Source: Chloroflexi bacterium GWB2_49_20
Lineage (GTDB): Bacteria > Chloroflexota > Anaerolineae > Anaerolineales > Villigracilaceae
Assembly (NCBI GenBank): GCA_001796335.1
Contig: MGMF01000017.1
Span: 1-64,000, forward strand
Direction: 5' to 3'
Length of the DNA stretch: 64,000 nucleotides
Shown: piece by piece, positions 44,583 to 53,014 of the stretch
Layout of the letters: each line of letters opens with the position of its first letter
Position numbering within the stretch: the first letter of the stretch is position 1
Translations under genes and position numbers: made by a program
Notes under the pieces: generated by a model
What the model saw: the letters and a program-made list of their open reading frames with translations, nothing else
Told to the model about the DNA's origin: nothing
Database searches by the model: none

Positions 44583-45656
44583 TTAGGGGAGAGCCGCCAG
44601 GGTTGCATCCAACAAGGCTTTGGTGTAGGCTGAATTATGGACGCCATTACTCAAATCATAGACAACCATTTTGTAGTTCCACATCGCGTTTCCGATCTCT
44701 TCGGTAACTACCAAAGGAGCATCTGCAGAGGGATTACTCCACTTACCTGTCGCTGCGTCATAAATACCCCATAGACCAGTGTCCGGATTCAAAAGTTTCA
44801 TATCGACGAGTTTGGTATGGAGCACTTCAAGCTTCTCCTCAACTTCGGTCTGCACACCGTTGATGTCGAAGTCTGTTGCATCGGCATGGCAGGCTACACA
44901 GGCGGACACCTGAGGCGTGAAGGTATGATTGGTGCCTTCGCCCAGATGACAGGTCACACAGGTGTTCTCTACCATTGAGTAGTGTGCGCTGGGTTTGCCT
45001 TCTAGGCCGGCACCGCCGGTACCCAGCAAGATTGAAGACATTGGACCATAATGTGGGCCATAGCGTGAGCTGGTGATCTTAACATTCCCGTCTGTTGCTG
45101 GAGTGAATACACTCCGTACCTGATGGCAATTGGCGCATAGGTTACCCATGCCGCCGTCAAAGGTTGCCTTGGTTGTGTCAGCAGCGGCGAAGAATGCAAC
45201 CGGGGCAACGGTCTCAAGCGCCCAGTCTGCTGAGGTGTAGGTGGTGTGAATCTGGTGGCATGCACGGCAATCCTGGGGGGTTGCGTTCGTATGCACAACT
45301 TCAACTTTATTCGGGGCCAGACCGGCAGCAACACTTTCACTGAAGGCACTGCCATCATGGCAGAATGAGCACTGTGCTCTTCCTGCTTCTTCTACATAGA
45401 CCAGGCTGCTGCCATGCAAAGATGCAGCCCACATGGCAGTCTTGCTGGTGAGTTCCGTACCATCATTGTGGCATTCGGTGCAGGTCAGGTCGGTGGCTGC
45501 CGGTGAAACGCCGGCAGCTCCGGCAGGGCCGGTAGCACCGGAAGGACCAGCAGGGCCGGCAGGTCCTTCAGCGCCAGCGGGGCCGGCGCAGGCTGTCAAA
45601 ATGAATGCAGCGGCGATCAGCACGCCAACGAGCAAAAGTACTTTTTTATTAGACAT
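44583..45656 (-). CDS. Six-heme cytochrome c lipoprotein with collagen-like stalk
   Basis: A 357-residue protein. The signal peptide ends in a lipobox, LTAC (20-23), so Cys23 should be lipidated. It is followed at 25-49 by about eight Gly-X-Y triplets (GPAGAEGPAGPAGPSG and more), a collagen-like stalk. Six CxxCH motifs then begin at residues 59, 96, 130, 174, 223 and 243, and the last 110 residues are heme-free (LWGIYDAATGKWSNPS, MWNYKMVVYDLSNGVHNSAY). It would be tethered to the outer face of the membrane with its heme domain held away from it. AAGGAGA precedes the ATG, and its own promoter lies at 45769-45797. It converges on the cytochrome operon, with a terminator of its own. A surface electron carrier is inferred. 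Confidence 0.92.
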   Translation of the reverse strand: MSNKKVLLLVGVLIAAAFILTACAGPAGAEGPAGPAGPSGATGPAGAAGVSPAATDLTCTECHNDGTELTSKTAMWAASLHGSSLVYVEEAGRAQCSFCHDGSAFSESVAAGLAPNKVEVVHTNATPQDCRACHQIHTTYTSADWALETVAPVAFFAAADTTKATFDGGMGNLCANCHQVRSVFTPATDGNVKITSSRYGPHYGPMSSILLGTGGAGLEGKPSAHYSMVENTCVTCHLGEGTNHTFTPQVSACVACHADATDFDINGVQTEVEEKLEVLHTKLVDMKLLNPDTGLWGIYDAATGKWSNPSADAPLVVTEEIGNAMWNYKMVVYDLSNGVHNSAYTKALLDATLAALP

Positions 45657-45768
45657 TCTTCATTCTCCTTAAGTAACATAGATTGGGTGAAAAAGACGTT
45701 TAATACGGTATATTTTGTTTGATAGACACCTCCAAGGCATTGTGATATTTTGCCCAAGCAATTGGGTT

Positions 45769-45797
45769 ATTATACATAAGGTTACATTACCAGTCAA
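45769..45797 (-). promoter_or_regulatory. Promoter of the collagen-stalk cytochrome gene
   Basis: On the minus strand TTGACT (45792-45797), exactly 17 bases and a perfect TATAAT (45769-45774). The untranslated leader is about 105 bases and contains a small CCCAA-ttgc-TTGGG hairpin right after the start. The rest of the 45657-46016 gap shows nothing clear. Confidence 0.75.
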
Positions 45798-46016
45798 GAT
45801 TAAAACTGGATTAATAAGGCATATTGTAATGTGATTTATGTCATCCAAATATAAGTGATGGTTGTAAATATAAAATTTGAATTTCCTGGTAGGCATCCCC
45901 CAAATAGGTTTAATATTCGTAGTTTGGAATGCATCACTCTAATTGAGCATAGATAATTTTACCTGGGTTTTTGCTGAAAACCACTGCTGGCAAATCGATT
46001 TGTTCTATAGACGGTT

Positions 46017-46520
46017 TTATTTTAAGGGGATATCCAGATCTCTCCCACCCCGCAGGTAGTCCATTACTAGCTGCAGGACAGCCTGCGCCGAGGAGGCCTT
46101 GTTCTCCATTCGGTTCCCTTGCCAGCAAAATCCACGCGCCCACTCTCCGTCGGATGTTGACAGGCCGATCCAGGTCGTACCGACCGGTTTGTCAACGGTT
46201 TCACCCCCCGGGCCGGCGATGCCGCTGACAGATATTGCCAGGTCGGTATCCAGCACCTGGCGGGCGCCACGCGCCATCTCCAGCACCACCTGCCGGCTGA
46301 CAGCACCATAGGCTGTCAGTGTTTCCCAACTGACGCCCAGCAACTTTACTTTGGCATCGTAGGCATACGCCACGATTCCGCCCATGAAATATTCCGAAGA
46401 GCCGGGAATATTGGTGATGCGGTCACTGATCAGCCCGCCTGTGCAGGATTCAGCCACCGCCAGTTTTAATTTTTTCTGGCGGAGCAAATCGCCAATGATT
46501 ATTTCCAGGGCTTCTGTCAT
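46017..46520 (-). CDS. pncC: Nicotinamide-nucleotide amidase PncC (CinA C-terminal domain)
   Basis: A 167-residue stand-alone CinA C-terminal domain enzyme, which deamidates NMN to nicotinic acid mononucleotide in NAD recycling. The signature [29 protein letters not shown] is represented by AVAESCTGG and [16 protein letters not shown]; also [19 protein letters not shown] (ligand-binding loop). No N-terminal molybdopterin-like domain is present, so it is PncC rather than full CinA. No strong ribosome binding site is seen. Confidence 0.95.
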   Translation of the reverse strand: MTEALEIIIGDLLRQKKLKLAVAESCTGGLISDRITNIPGSSEYFMGGIVAYAYDAKVKLLGVSWETLTAYGAVSRQVVLEMARGARQVLDTDLAISVSGIAGPGGETVDKPVGTTWIGLSTSDGEWARGFCWQGNRMENKASSAQAVLQLVMDYLRGGRDLDIPLK

Positions 46521-47185
46521 GGCAGGATCGGTAACCTTTTAGTAGTGAATCTAGCGTCGAGCCGTGGCTAAATGAACACAAAGATTGGAAGTAATTCGAG
46601 AAACGGTGTCTATTATACAGGAAAGGCATGTCTTTCACGAAGCAGTTTGAAAAATCAATTATTCACCCTTATAACGTATCTACTCACCATATCAGATTTT
46701 GTCACTGCGAGCGCAGCGTGGCAGTCTCCTCTCCGGCAAGGGGATTGCCACGTCGCTGGGAGGATGCTCCTCGCAAAGACAGAAGATAGAGCTTTTTTGC
46801 ATTGAACAGCAGCGTTCTGCCACTGTGGAATTAATCGCAATTATGGACGTGAGTAGATACATATACTTGGTAACGACTCAGGCTTGTCATGCGGAGCAGA
46901 GCGTTCTTCCCCGGCACTTGCATGCCTGGGCAAGTGTGCGGAGCGAAGCATCTCATGATCAGTTTCAAATTGTCTTTCATCGTCCATTGTCAATGGTCAA
47001 CCGTCCATTCCAATGCATGGACACAGGACTCCCTGATGTTCGTTCCTCCGGGCTGCAAGTCCCGATATTTTTTGGAAAGACTTTTTTGCAGGTCGCAGGC
47101 TCCCGAAGGGGATTCGTTCCTCGGTTATTAGAGAAGCCCACTGACAATTGGCAACCGGCAACCGTCCCGTGATAAAATTGCCTTC
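46521..47185. repeat. Repeat-rich intergenic region with palindromic elements
   Basis: This 665-base spacer has no supported gene. It contains at 46700-46781 an imperfect palindrome (GTCACTGCGAGCGCAGCG with ATTGCCACGTCGCTGGGAGG and CTCCTCGCAAAGAC) resembling dispersed GTCATTGCGAG elements of environmental genomes. At 46886-46964 is a second pair (GTCATGCGGAGCAGAGCG, TGCGGAGCGAAGCATCTCAT) flanking a CACTTG/CAAGTG stem. Next come CCATTGTCAATGG and GTCCAT/ATGGAC palindromes (46982-47024), and TTCGTTCCTC occurs twice (near 47040 and 47124). These look like old repeat insertions stacked in one safe site before uvrC. Confidence 0.65.
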
Positions 47186-49051
47186 ATGGAAATTTCAGAC
47201 CACCTCAAAGGGATCCTTTCCACCCTGCCGGACAAACCCGGTTGTTATATCATGAAAAATACCGACGGGAAAATAATATACGTTGGTAAAGCCATTAATT
47301 TAAAGAACAGGGTGCGTTCCTATTTCCACAATGATACCGGGTATGACCATAAAACCCGCCGTCTTGTAAAGGATATTAGTGACCTGGAATGGATCCTGGT
47401 CGGATCAGAGCTGGAAGCCTTGATCCTGGAAATGAACCTGATCAAGCGCCATCGTCCGCATTACAACATCCGCATGAAGGACGACAAGCGCTACCCGTAC
47501 ATCAAGGTGCATTGGGCGCAGGATTTTCCAAAGGTGACCGTCACCCGGCAAATGCAGGAGGATGGAGCGCGCTACTTCGGTCCATATACCTCGGCCTGGG
47601 CGGTTCACCAGACCCTGGATGTCCTGCGGCGTATCTTTCCGTACCTGACCTGTGACCGGGAGATCACGGGAAAGGATGCACGCGCCTGTTTGTACCATGA
47701 TATCAAATTATGTACGGCACCCTGCATCGGAGCCATCGACCGGGAAGGTTACCGCCAGGTGATCAGTGATCTGCAGGATTTCCTGAATGGGCACTCAGAA
47801 GGTGTATTGGCACGCCTGCATGAGAAAATGGAGCTGGCCTCACAGTCGATGCAATTTGAGCGTGCCGCGGTCCTGCGAGATCAATTGAAAGCGCTTGGGA
47901 ATATCATCGAACGCCAAAAGGTGGTCTTTGCATCCGATTATGTTGATTCAGATGTAATTGCCATGGCGCGTGCCAACAATGAAGCCTGTGTACAGGTATT
48001 TTTCATTCGCGGCGGAAAGCTGATCGGCCGGGAATATTTCATACTGGAAGGCACTGAGGATACCCGGGACCCCGAAGTGATTGCGGAATTTATTAAACAA
48101 TTTTACACCGAGGCGGCTTTTATTCCCGGGCAGGTACTGCTTCCACAGGAAATTGAAGAAGCCCAGATTATTCAGCAATGGCTGCGCGGGCGTTCGGGTG
48201 GGCACAAGGTGGAAATGGTGGTGCCTCACCAGGGACAGCCGCATGAGCTGGTTAAAATGGCAGCTGAAAATGCCGCTGAAACCCTGCATGCCCTGCGCGT
48301 TCAATGGCAGGCGGATACACACCGGCAGGAACAGTCCCTGGCAGATCTGCAAAAGGCATTAAAACTTGCACAACCTCCCAACCGTATCGAGTGTTATGAT
48401 ATCTCCAATACCCAGGGCACTGCCTCGGTGGGCAGCATGGTGGTCTTCTCACAGGGGGTACCCGACAAAAAATTGTACCGGCGCTTCAATATTGAGACGG
48501 TCAGCGGGCCGGATGATTTCGCCAGCATGGAGGAAGTGCTCACCCGGCGTTTTCGCCGTTGGCAGGCAGCCCAGGGAAAGGAATTGGATCCAGGCAGCAA
48601 ACCCGATACGGCCTTCTCCATTTTGCCGGATGTTTTGATCGTGGATGGCGGCAAAGGGCAGCTTGGCCGGGCGGTCCGTGTTTTGGACAAATATACTCTG
48701 TTGGATAAAGTAACGGTGGTTGGGCTGGCCAAACAGGAAGAGGAACTATTCTTTCCCAACCGCTCCAAAACCTTGGTGTTGCCGCGTCAATCCCAGGGCT
48801 TATATCTCATCCAGCGCATCCGGGACGAGGCTCATCGCTTTGCGATCACCGCACATCGCAAAAAGCGCACCAGGCAGGGACTGGCTTCGGCATTGGATAC
48901 CATCCCCGGTATCGGGCCGGCACGTCGAAAAGCCCTCTTGAAATATTTTGGATCGGTTGATATGATTAAGGCAGCTACACCAGATGAACTGATCAGTGTA
49001 CCGGGCATCACGCTGGTACTGGCTGAAAGTATCAAAGCTCATCTTGAGTGA
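47186..49051 (+). CDS. uvrC: Excinuclease ABC subunit C
   Basis: A 621-residue UvrC, the dual-incision nuclease of nucleotide excision repair. The N-terminal GIY-YIG domain is LPDKPGCYIMKNTDGKIIYV with VRSYFHNDTGYDHKT. The UVR domain is near residue 200 (ARLHEKMELASQSMQFERAA). The RNase H-like C-terminal nuclease is marked by RIECYDISNTQGTASVGSMV and DVLIVDGGKGQL. Two helix-hairpin-helix motifs end it (IPGIGPARRKALLKYFGS). Length is normal. Confidence 0.97.
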   Translation: MEISDHLKGILSTLPDKPGCYIMKNTDGKIIYVGKAINLKNRVRSYFHNDTGYDHKTRRLVKDISDLEWILVGSELEALILEMNLIKRHRPHYNIRMKDDKRYPYIKVHWAQDFPKVTVTRQMQEDGARYFGPYTSAWAVHQTLDVLRRIFPYLTCDREITGKDARACLYHDIKLCTAPCIGAIDREGYRQVISDLQDFLNGHSEGVLARLHEKMELASQSMQFERAAVLRDQLKALGNIIERQKVVFASDYVDSDVIAMARANNEACVQVFFIRGGKLIGREYFILEGTEDTRDPEVIAEFIKQFYTEAAFIPGQVLLPQEIEEAQIIQQWLRGRSGGHKVEMVVPHQGQPHELVKMAAENAAETLHALRVQWQADTHRQEQSLADLQKALKLAQPPNRIECYDISNTQGTASVGSMVVFSQGVPDKKLYRRFNIETVSGPDDFASMEEVLTRRFRRWQAAQGKELDPGSKPDTAFSILPDVLIVDGGKGQLGRAVRVLDKYTLLDKVTVVGLAKQEEELFFPNRSKTLVLPRQSQGLYLIQRIRDEAHRFAITAHRKKRTRQGLASALDTIPGIGPARRKALLKYFGSVDMIKAATPDELISVPGITLVLAESIKAHLE

Positions 49052-49080
49052 TACTAAAAAAGGAAACGAGGTAATTAGGT

Positions 49081-49236
49081 ATGGCAAGCAAGAGCTCCAA
49101 GAGCAACAAAAGTAAAGTATCTGTAAAACCAAAAATGGACCGGGAAAAACAGCGTGCACGCACCATGAGTTATATATTTTTGGGTATTTCTGTGATCTTG
49201 ATTCTCTCCATGGTTCTTTCTGCAATATCACGGTAG
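49081..49236 (+). CDS. Small membrane protein, 51 residues
   Basis: A short frame starting MASKSSKSNKSKVSVKPKMD, basic and serine/lysine-rich, followed by MSYIFLGISVILILSMVLSA and ISR: a single C-terminal membrane helix. The ATG is preceded by a GAGG-containing stretch 7-10 bases upstream, and the stop is followed by a GC-rich hairpin, so it looks like a real gene of the uvrC transcript. Function is unknown. I see no known family. Confidence 0.65.
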   Translation: MASKSSKSNKSKVSVKPKMDREKQRARTMSYIFLGISVILILSMVLSAISR

Positions 49237-49261
49237 CAAATTACCAAGTGGTATAATCAGT

Positions 49262-49287
49262 TAGCGCGGCAGCTTGCCGCGCTATTT
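49262..49287 (+). terminator. Rho-independent terminator after the small membrane protein
   Basis: TAGCGCGGCA (49262-49271) and TGCCGCGCTA (49275-49284) form a perfect 10-bp GC-rich stem with a three-base loop, followed by TTTG. It separates the uvrC unit from prfA. Confidence 0.75.
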
Positions 49288-49393
49288 GTCGCCAATTAAC
49301 CTGGTTGCCACTGTTTTGGCAATTGAGATCATGTAGGAGTATCTTCCCAAAAAACTCCCCATCTTTATTGAGAGGATACCTGTAGGATAAGAT

Positions 49394-50476
49394 ATGCTGG
49401 ATAAACTTGCAGGGATTGAAGAACGTTATGAAGAGCTAAACCGCTTGTTGATGGAAGTGGGGGATGATTATCAACGCGCGGCTGAATTGAATAAGGAACG
49501 CATTGACCTGGAACCGATCGCCGCCAATGCCCGCAAATATCGCAAGAACCTGTCTGAACTGGAAGAGGCACGCGCCGTCCTGGCAGAAGATTCAGATCCC
49601 GACCTGGTTGAATTGGCACAGGCAGAGGTGAGTGAACTGCTGACACGCATCGAATCACTCGAGAAAGAAATCAAGCGTATGCTGGTTCCCAAAGACCCGC
49701 GCGATGATAAGAATGTGATCATGGAGATCCGGGCAGGAACGGGCGGTGACGAAGCTGCCCTGTTTGCCGCAGATCTGTTTCGCATGTACAGCCGGTATGC
49801 CGAGCGGGAGGGTTGGAAGATCGAAGTAATGTCGCAGCATGATATTGGTATCGGTGGTTTCAAAGAGATCACTTTTCTGATCAAAGGCTTTGGGGCATAC
49901 TCCAAATTGAAGTTCGAGTCAGGTGTTCACCGTGTCCAGCGTATTCCCTCCACAGAGTCCTCCGGGCGCATCCATACCTCCACTGCCACAGTGGCAGTAC
50001 TGGCTGAAGTGGAGGAGGTGGATATTGACATTCCGTCGTCTGATGTGCGTATTGATGTGTATATCTCTGCGGGAGCGGGAGGACAAAATGTGCAAAAGAA
50101 CTCCACTGCCATCCGCATCACCCATATCCCGACCGGCATGGTGGTAGCGTGCCAGGATGAGCGCTCCCAACTGCAAAACAAACTGAGAGCCATGTCCATT
50201 TTGCGAGCCAGGCTGTATGCGATTGAAGAAGAAAAGTTGCGTTCAGAACAGGATGAATCCAGGCGGTTACAGGTCGGCACCGGGGAACGTTCTGAGAAAA
50301 TCCGCACCTATAACTACCCCCAATCACGGGTTACAGACCACCGCATTGGACTGTCTTCGTACAACCTGCCGGCAGTGATGGAAGGTAATATTGATGAGTT
50401 CATTGTGGAACTGGCTTCCACTGATGAAGCAGATCGCTTGGCGGTTGCAGGCGATTATAGCCAGGACGAAGATTAA
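49394..50476 (+). CDS. prfA: Peptide chain release factor 1
   Basis: A 360-residue RF1 that recognises UAA and UAG. The GGQ catalytic motif is in SAGAGGQNVQKNSTAIRITH. The domain 2 recognition region contains QRIPSTESSGRIHTSTATVA. Other signatures are EIRAGTGGDEAALFAADLFR and YNYPQSRVTDHRIG. Its methylase PrmC is encoded 2.5 kb downstream. A strong terminator follows the stop. Confidence 0.97.
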   Translation: MLDKLAGIEERYEELNRLLMEVGDDYQRAAELNKERIDLEPIAANARKYRKNLSELEEARAVLAEDSDPDLVELAQAEVSELLTRIESLEKEIKRMLVPKDPRDDKNVIMEIRAGTGGDEAALFAADLFRMYSRYAEREGWKIEVMSQHDIGIGGFKEITFLIKGFGAYSKLKFESGVHRVQRIPSTESSGRIHTSTATVAVLAEVEEVDIDIPSSDVRIDVYISAGAGGQNVQKNSTAIRITHIPTGMVVACQDERSQLQNKLRAMSILRARLYAIEEEKLRSEQDESRRLQVGTGERSEKIRTYNYPQSRVTDHRIGLSSYNLPAVMEGNIDEFIVELASTDEADRLAVAGDYSQDED

Positions 50477-50479
50477 TGA

Positions 50480-50521
50480 CACTATCGGGAGCAGGTATTG
50501 AAGCTCCCGATAGTGTTTTTT
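50480..50521 (+). terminator. Rho-independent terminator of prfA
   Basis: CACTATCGGGAGC (50480-50492) and GCTCCCGATAGTG (50503-50515) form a perfect 13-bp stem with a 10-base loop, followed by six T. Confidence 0.95.
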
Positions 50522-50545
50522 GGGATGTTTTTGGTTTTTGGTAAG

Positions 50546-52900
50546 TTACTTATTTGGGGATGAAAGTAATGAGCGCCGCAAGCACAGCAGCATGCCGAAT
50601 GGCAGGAATGCCAATAAACCTGATGCACAAGGGAGATTGCTGGTTGGTGTGGAGGTTGTCCCATCGCCAGGAATGATTGATGTTCCAGTTTTCGGTGTGA
50701 GTGTGGGTGGAATCTGGACGGGTTGGCTGGTTTCATTGCTATCCACCACCTCGTAGGCAATTCCATCGGACAAGACGATCACGCGGGAACCGAGGGCAAA
50801 AGCCGCGGCAAGCTCAGGGCGGGCAGCGCTGAGCGCAAAGTAATCATCCGAGAGGAAAGACACCCGGATCGTCTGCATTTTCTCAGGGTCAAAAGATGTA
50901 TCCATCCAGATACCATTGCTGTTTACAAATGTCCGCGCTCCCACAATTTTTACAACATCAGCGATATTCTCTGAAGGTGCGATCGCAGAGTCGGCTCCAG
51001 CCATTTGGCCCTGCTCGGCAGCTTTATCAACTGCAGGGGCTCCATATGCTGGCTCAGCCGGTGCGGTGGCCATTGTTGAATACTGATCATTTGCGATCCG
51101 TTGTTGTTCAGCGGCTCCCAGGGGCATGTCTTCGGTTACCAGGTAGGAAGTGTACGGAGTAACGATCCCGTAGCGAATGCTTAGCCTGACTATCTGATCA
51201 ATGTTTTCCTGGTTTGGACCTTTCAGGCGGATCTGGTTGAGCAAATGACCGATCTTGCGGGTAGCCCACAGTCGCGGCAGGGCTGAATTAAAGGCATCAC
51301 TTGAACTTTCAGGAAAGACCTGCTCTGAAAATTTAAAGGTCTGGGTTTGACCATTCACCTGCCCTTTGAGAGTGATATGGGTTGTACCGGAGTGGCGGTA
51401 TCTTCCAGTGACTACGATCTGTGAGCCAGCAAAAAGATCTGGGAGGGGAGACGGGTAGATATCATAAGTATTCAGGTTGCCGAAATCCAGGGACAGGTTG
51501 GTCAAAACCGGCGTGCTGATCTTGGCATAAAACCCTGACAATATCTCATCCAACCGGTCTCCGGGCAGGACGTATGTGCTGGTGCCATGATGTTCCTGGG
51601 TTAGTGAATCGAGCAGGAAGGTATCCACATCATAGCCTACACCAAAGGCAAACAGGCGCAGTTCTTCTGGAGCGCTGCGGGCAAAATTATCAATGATCTT
51701 CTGACTATCGGTTTCACCTTTGGTTGGCAGGCCGTCCGTCAGGAAGATGACATAGGTCGGATGTTCGCCATCGCTCATGGCAGCTGCTTCGAGCAATGCC
51801 CGGTTGATATCTGTGCTGCCTATGGCACTCTGTCTGCTGATCCATTCGACAGCATCTGTGGCTTCCTGGGCTGGGCGTAAATTTCTGGCATAGGTTTCGA
51901 CAGAAGTGCTGAAATTGACAATATTAAACCGATCTTCCGGGTTCAGGTGCCCCAGGATGTATTTCAGGGCATCCTGGGCTTGCTGAAATTTCTCACCTTC
52001 CATACTTCCGGAATGATCCAGGACCAGGATGATATCTTTTGCCATGCGCTCTGCAGCAGCGTCTGGTCGGGGAGCAAGCAGCAGCATGAAGAAACCATCC
52101 GGATCCGTAAGGTCTGAGGCATCGCGGTAGGTAAGAAGATGGAAAGCCTCACTTTCACCGATCGAATAAAATAGCGTAAAATCTGCATTTGGGGTCAGGT
52201 TGCTGGCTTCATAACCGGCGATAACATGCCCAGTGTCGAGTATTTCAGTGTCGATATTATGGGTGGGAGAATAGACCGCCCGGATTGATTCGTTACTGGA
52301 ACGAATATCCACATTAATAGTTACATTTTCAAGCGGCCAGACGGAGAATTTTTCTGTATTTAATGGGTAGGAGTATTTAACCAGTCCATTATCTGCCCTC
52401 AGGACCTGTGTATATTCCAGTTCGATGCGTCTTTCACCCTGTGGGGGGATGGGGAAGATACGGGCCTGTACAGCACCTCGATCCGCATATTCCAGCAGGG
52501 CAGGATCGCGCAGGCTGTTGATGATTTCTTCGTATTTCTGACGGGCCTGGGTGGCATCCAATACCTGCCCTTCGACTGGTTTACCATCGATCCACAGGAT
52601 GAAATTACTCACCACAGCATCCTGGGGGATCGGGAAGATGTAAGTACCTTCGATCTGCCAGTCATTGGGATTGTAAAAGACCTGGTCCACGTGGGTAACA
52701 GCCACCTGATCCTGGATGGTTACAGTGACATGATGGTAACGAATGGCTAATTGTTCCAGGGGAGGCAGGTCTGGTGAACAACCGGGCGGAAGACAGATAG
52801 GCGGATCTGGAATGATGATGCCATCTGCACGGGCGGAGCTGGGCAATAGAGTAATTGCAAAAATAAGTAATACTGACAAAGCCAACAAACGGTGCTTCAT
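50546..52900 (-). CDS. Secreted VIT and von Willebrand A domain protein
   Basis: A 784-residue exported protein. A signal peptide (LLALSVLLIFAITLLPSSARA) is followed by a VIT domain (about residues 50-190: VTVTIQDQVAVTHVDQVFYN, EGTYIFPIPQDAVVSNF) and a vWA domain with the MIDAS motif DHSGSM at 295-300 and ILVLD before it. A long linker region ends in a Thr/Pro-rich stretch and a C-terminal hydrophobic segment with arginines (CASGLLAFLPFGMLLCLRRS), probably a membrane anchor. This architecture matches inter-alpha-trypsin inhibitor heavy-chain-like bacterial proteins, probably adhesive or matrix-binding; the ligand is unknown. GAGGAGGAAGAT is a strong ribosome binding site. Confidence 0.93.
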   Translation of the reverse strand: MKHRLLALSVLLIFAITLLPSSARADGIIIPDPPICLPPGCSPDLPPLEQLAIRYHHVTVTIQDQVAVTHVDQVFYNPNDWQIEGTYIFPIPQDAVVSNFILWIDGKPVEGQVLDATQARQKYEEIINSLRDPALLEYADRGAVQARIFPIPPQGERRIELEYTQVLRADNGLVKYSYPLNTEKFSVWPLENVTINVDIRSSNESIRAVYSPTHNIDTEILDTGHVIAGYEASNLTPNADFTLFYSIGESEAFHLLTYRDASDLTDPDGFFMLLLAPRPDAAAERMAKDIILVLDHSGSMEGEKFQQAQDALKYILGHLNPEDRFNIVNFSTSVETYARNLRPAQEATDAVEWISRQSAIGSTDINRALLEAAAMSDGEHPTYVIFLTDGLPTKGETDSQKIIDNFARSAPEELRLFAFGVGYDVDTFLLDSLTQEHHGTSTYVLPGDRLDEILSGFYAKISTPVLTNLSLDFGNLNTYDIYPSPLPDLFAGSQIVVTGRYRHSGTTHITLKGQVNGQTQTFKFSEQVFPESSSDAFNSALPRLWATRKIGHLLNQIRLKGPNQENIDQIVRLSIRYGIVTPYTSYLVTEDMPLGAAEQQRIANDQYSTMATAPAEPAYGAPAVDKAAEQGQMAGADSAIAPSENIADVVKIVGARTFVNSNGIWMDTSFDPEKMQTIRVSFLSDDYFALSAARPELAAAFALGSRVIVLSDGIAYEVVDSNETSQPVQIPPTLTPKTGTSIIPGDGTTSTPTSNLPCASGLLAFLPFGMLLCLRRSLLSSPNK

Positions 52901-52957
52901 ATCTTCCTCCTCGAATTAACCACGAACTGGTAATCGGCGTTAATAAGTGGACGATAA

Positions 52958-52985
52958 TTGTTTTCGAAAAGTTCCATTGTATAAT
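52958..52985 (+). promoter_or_regulatory. Probable promoter of prmC-tsaC
   Basis: TTGTTT (52958-52963), 16 bases and a perfect TATAAT (52980-52985). The start of transcription is near 52992, 23 bases before the prmC ATG. It lies between prmC and the divergent VIT/vWA gene. Confidence 0.55.
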
Positions 52986-53014
52986 CATCCTCACACAGGA
53001 AACTCATATCTCAG

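Noticed and set aside
45400-45672. Plus-strand frame rich in Pro/Ala over the start of the collagen-stalk cytochrome
   Set aside because: It is the complement of the Gly-X-Y repeat and signal peptide region; the minus-strand frame has heme motifs, a lipobox, a promoter and a ribosome binding site.
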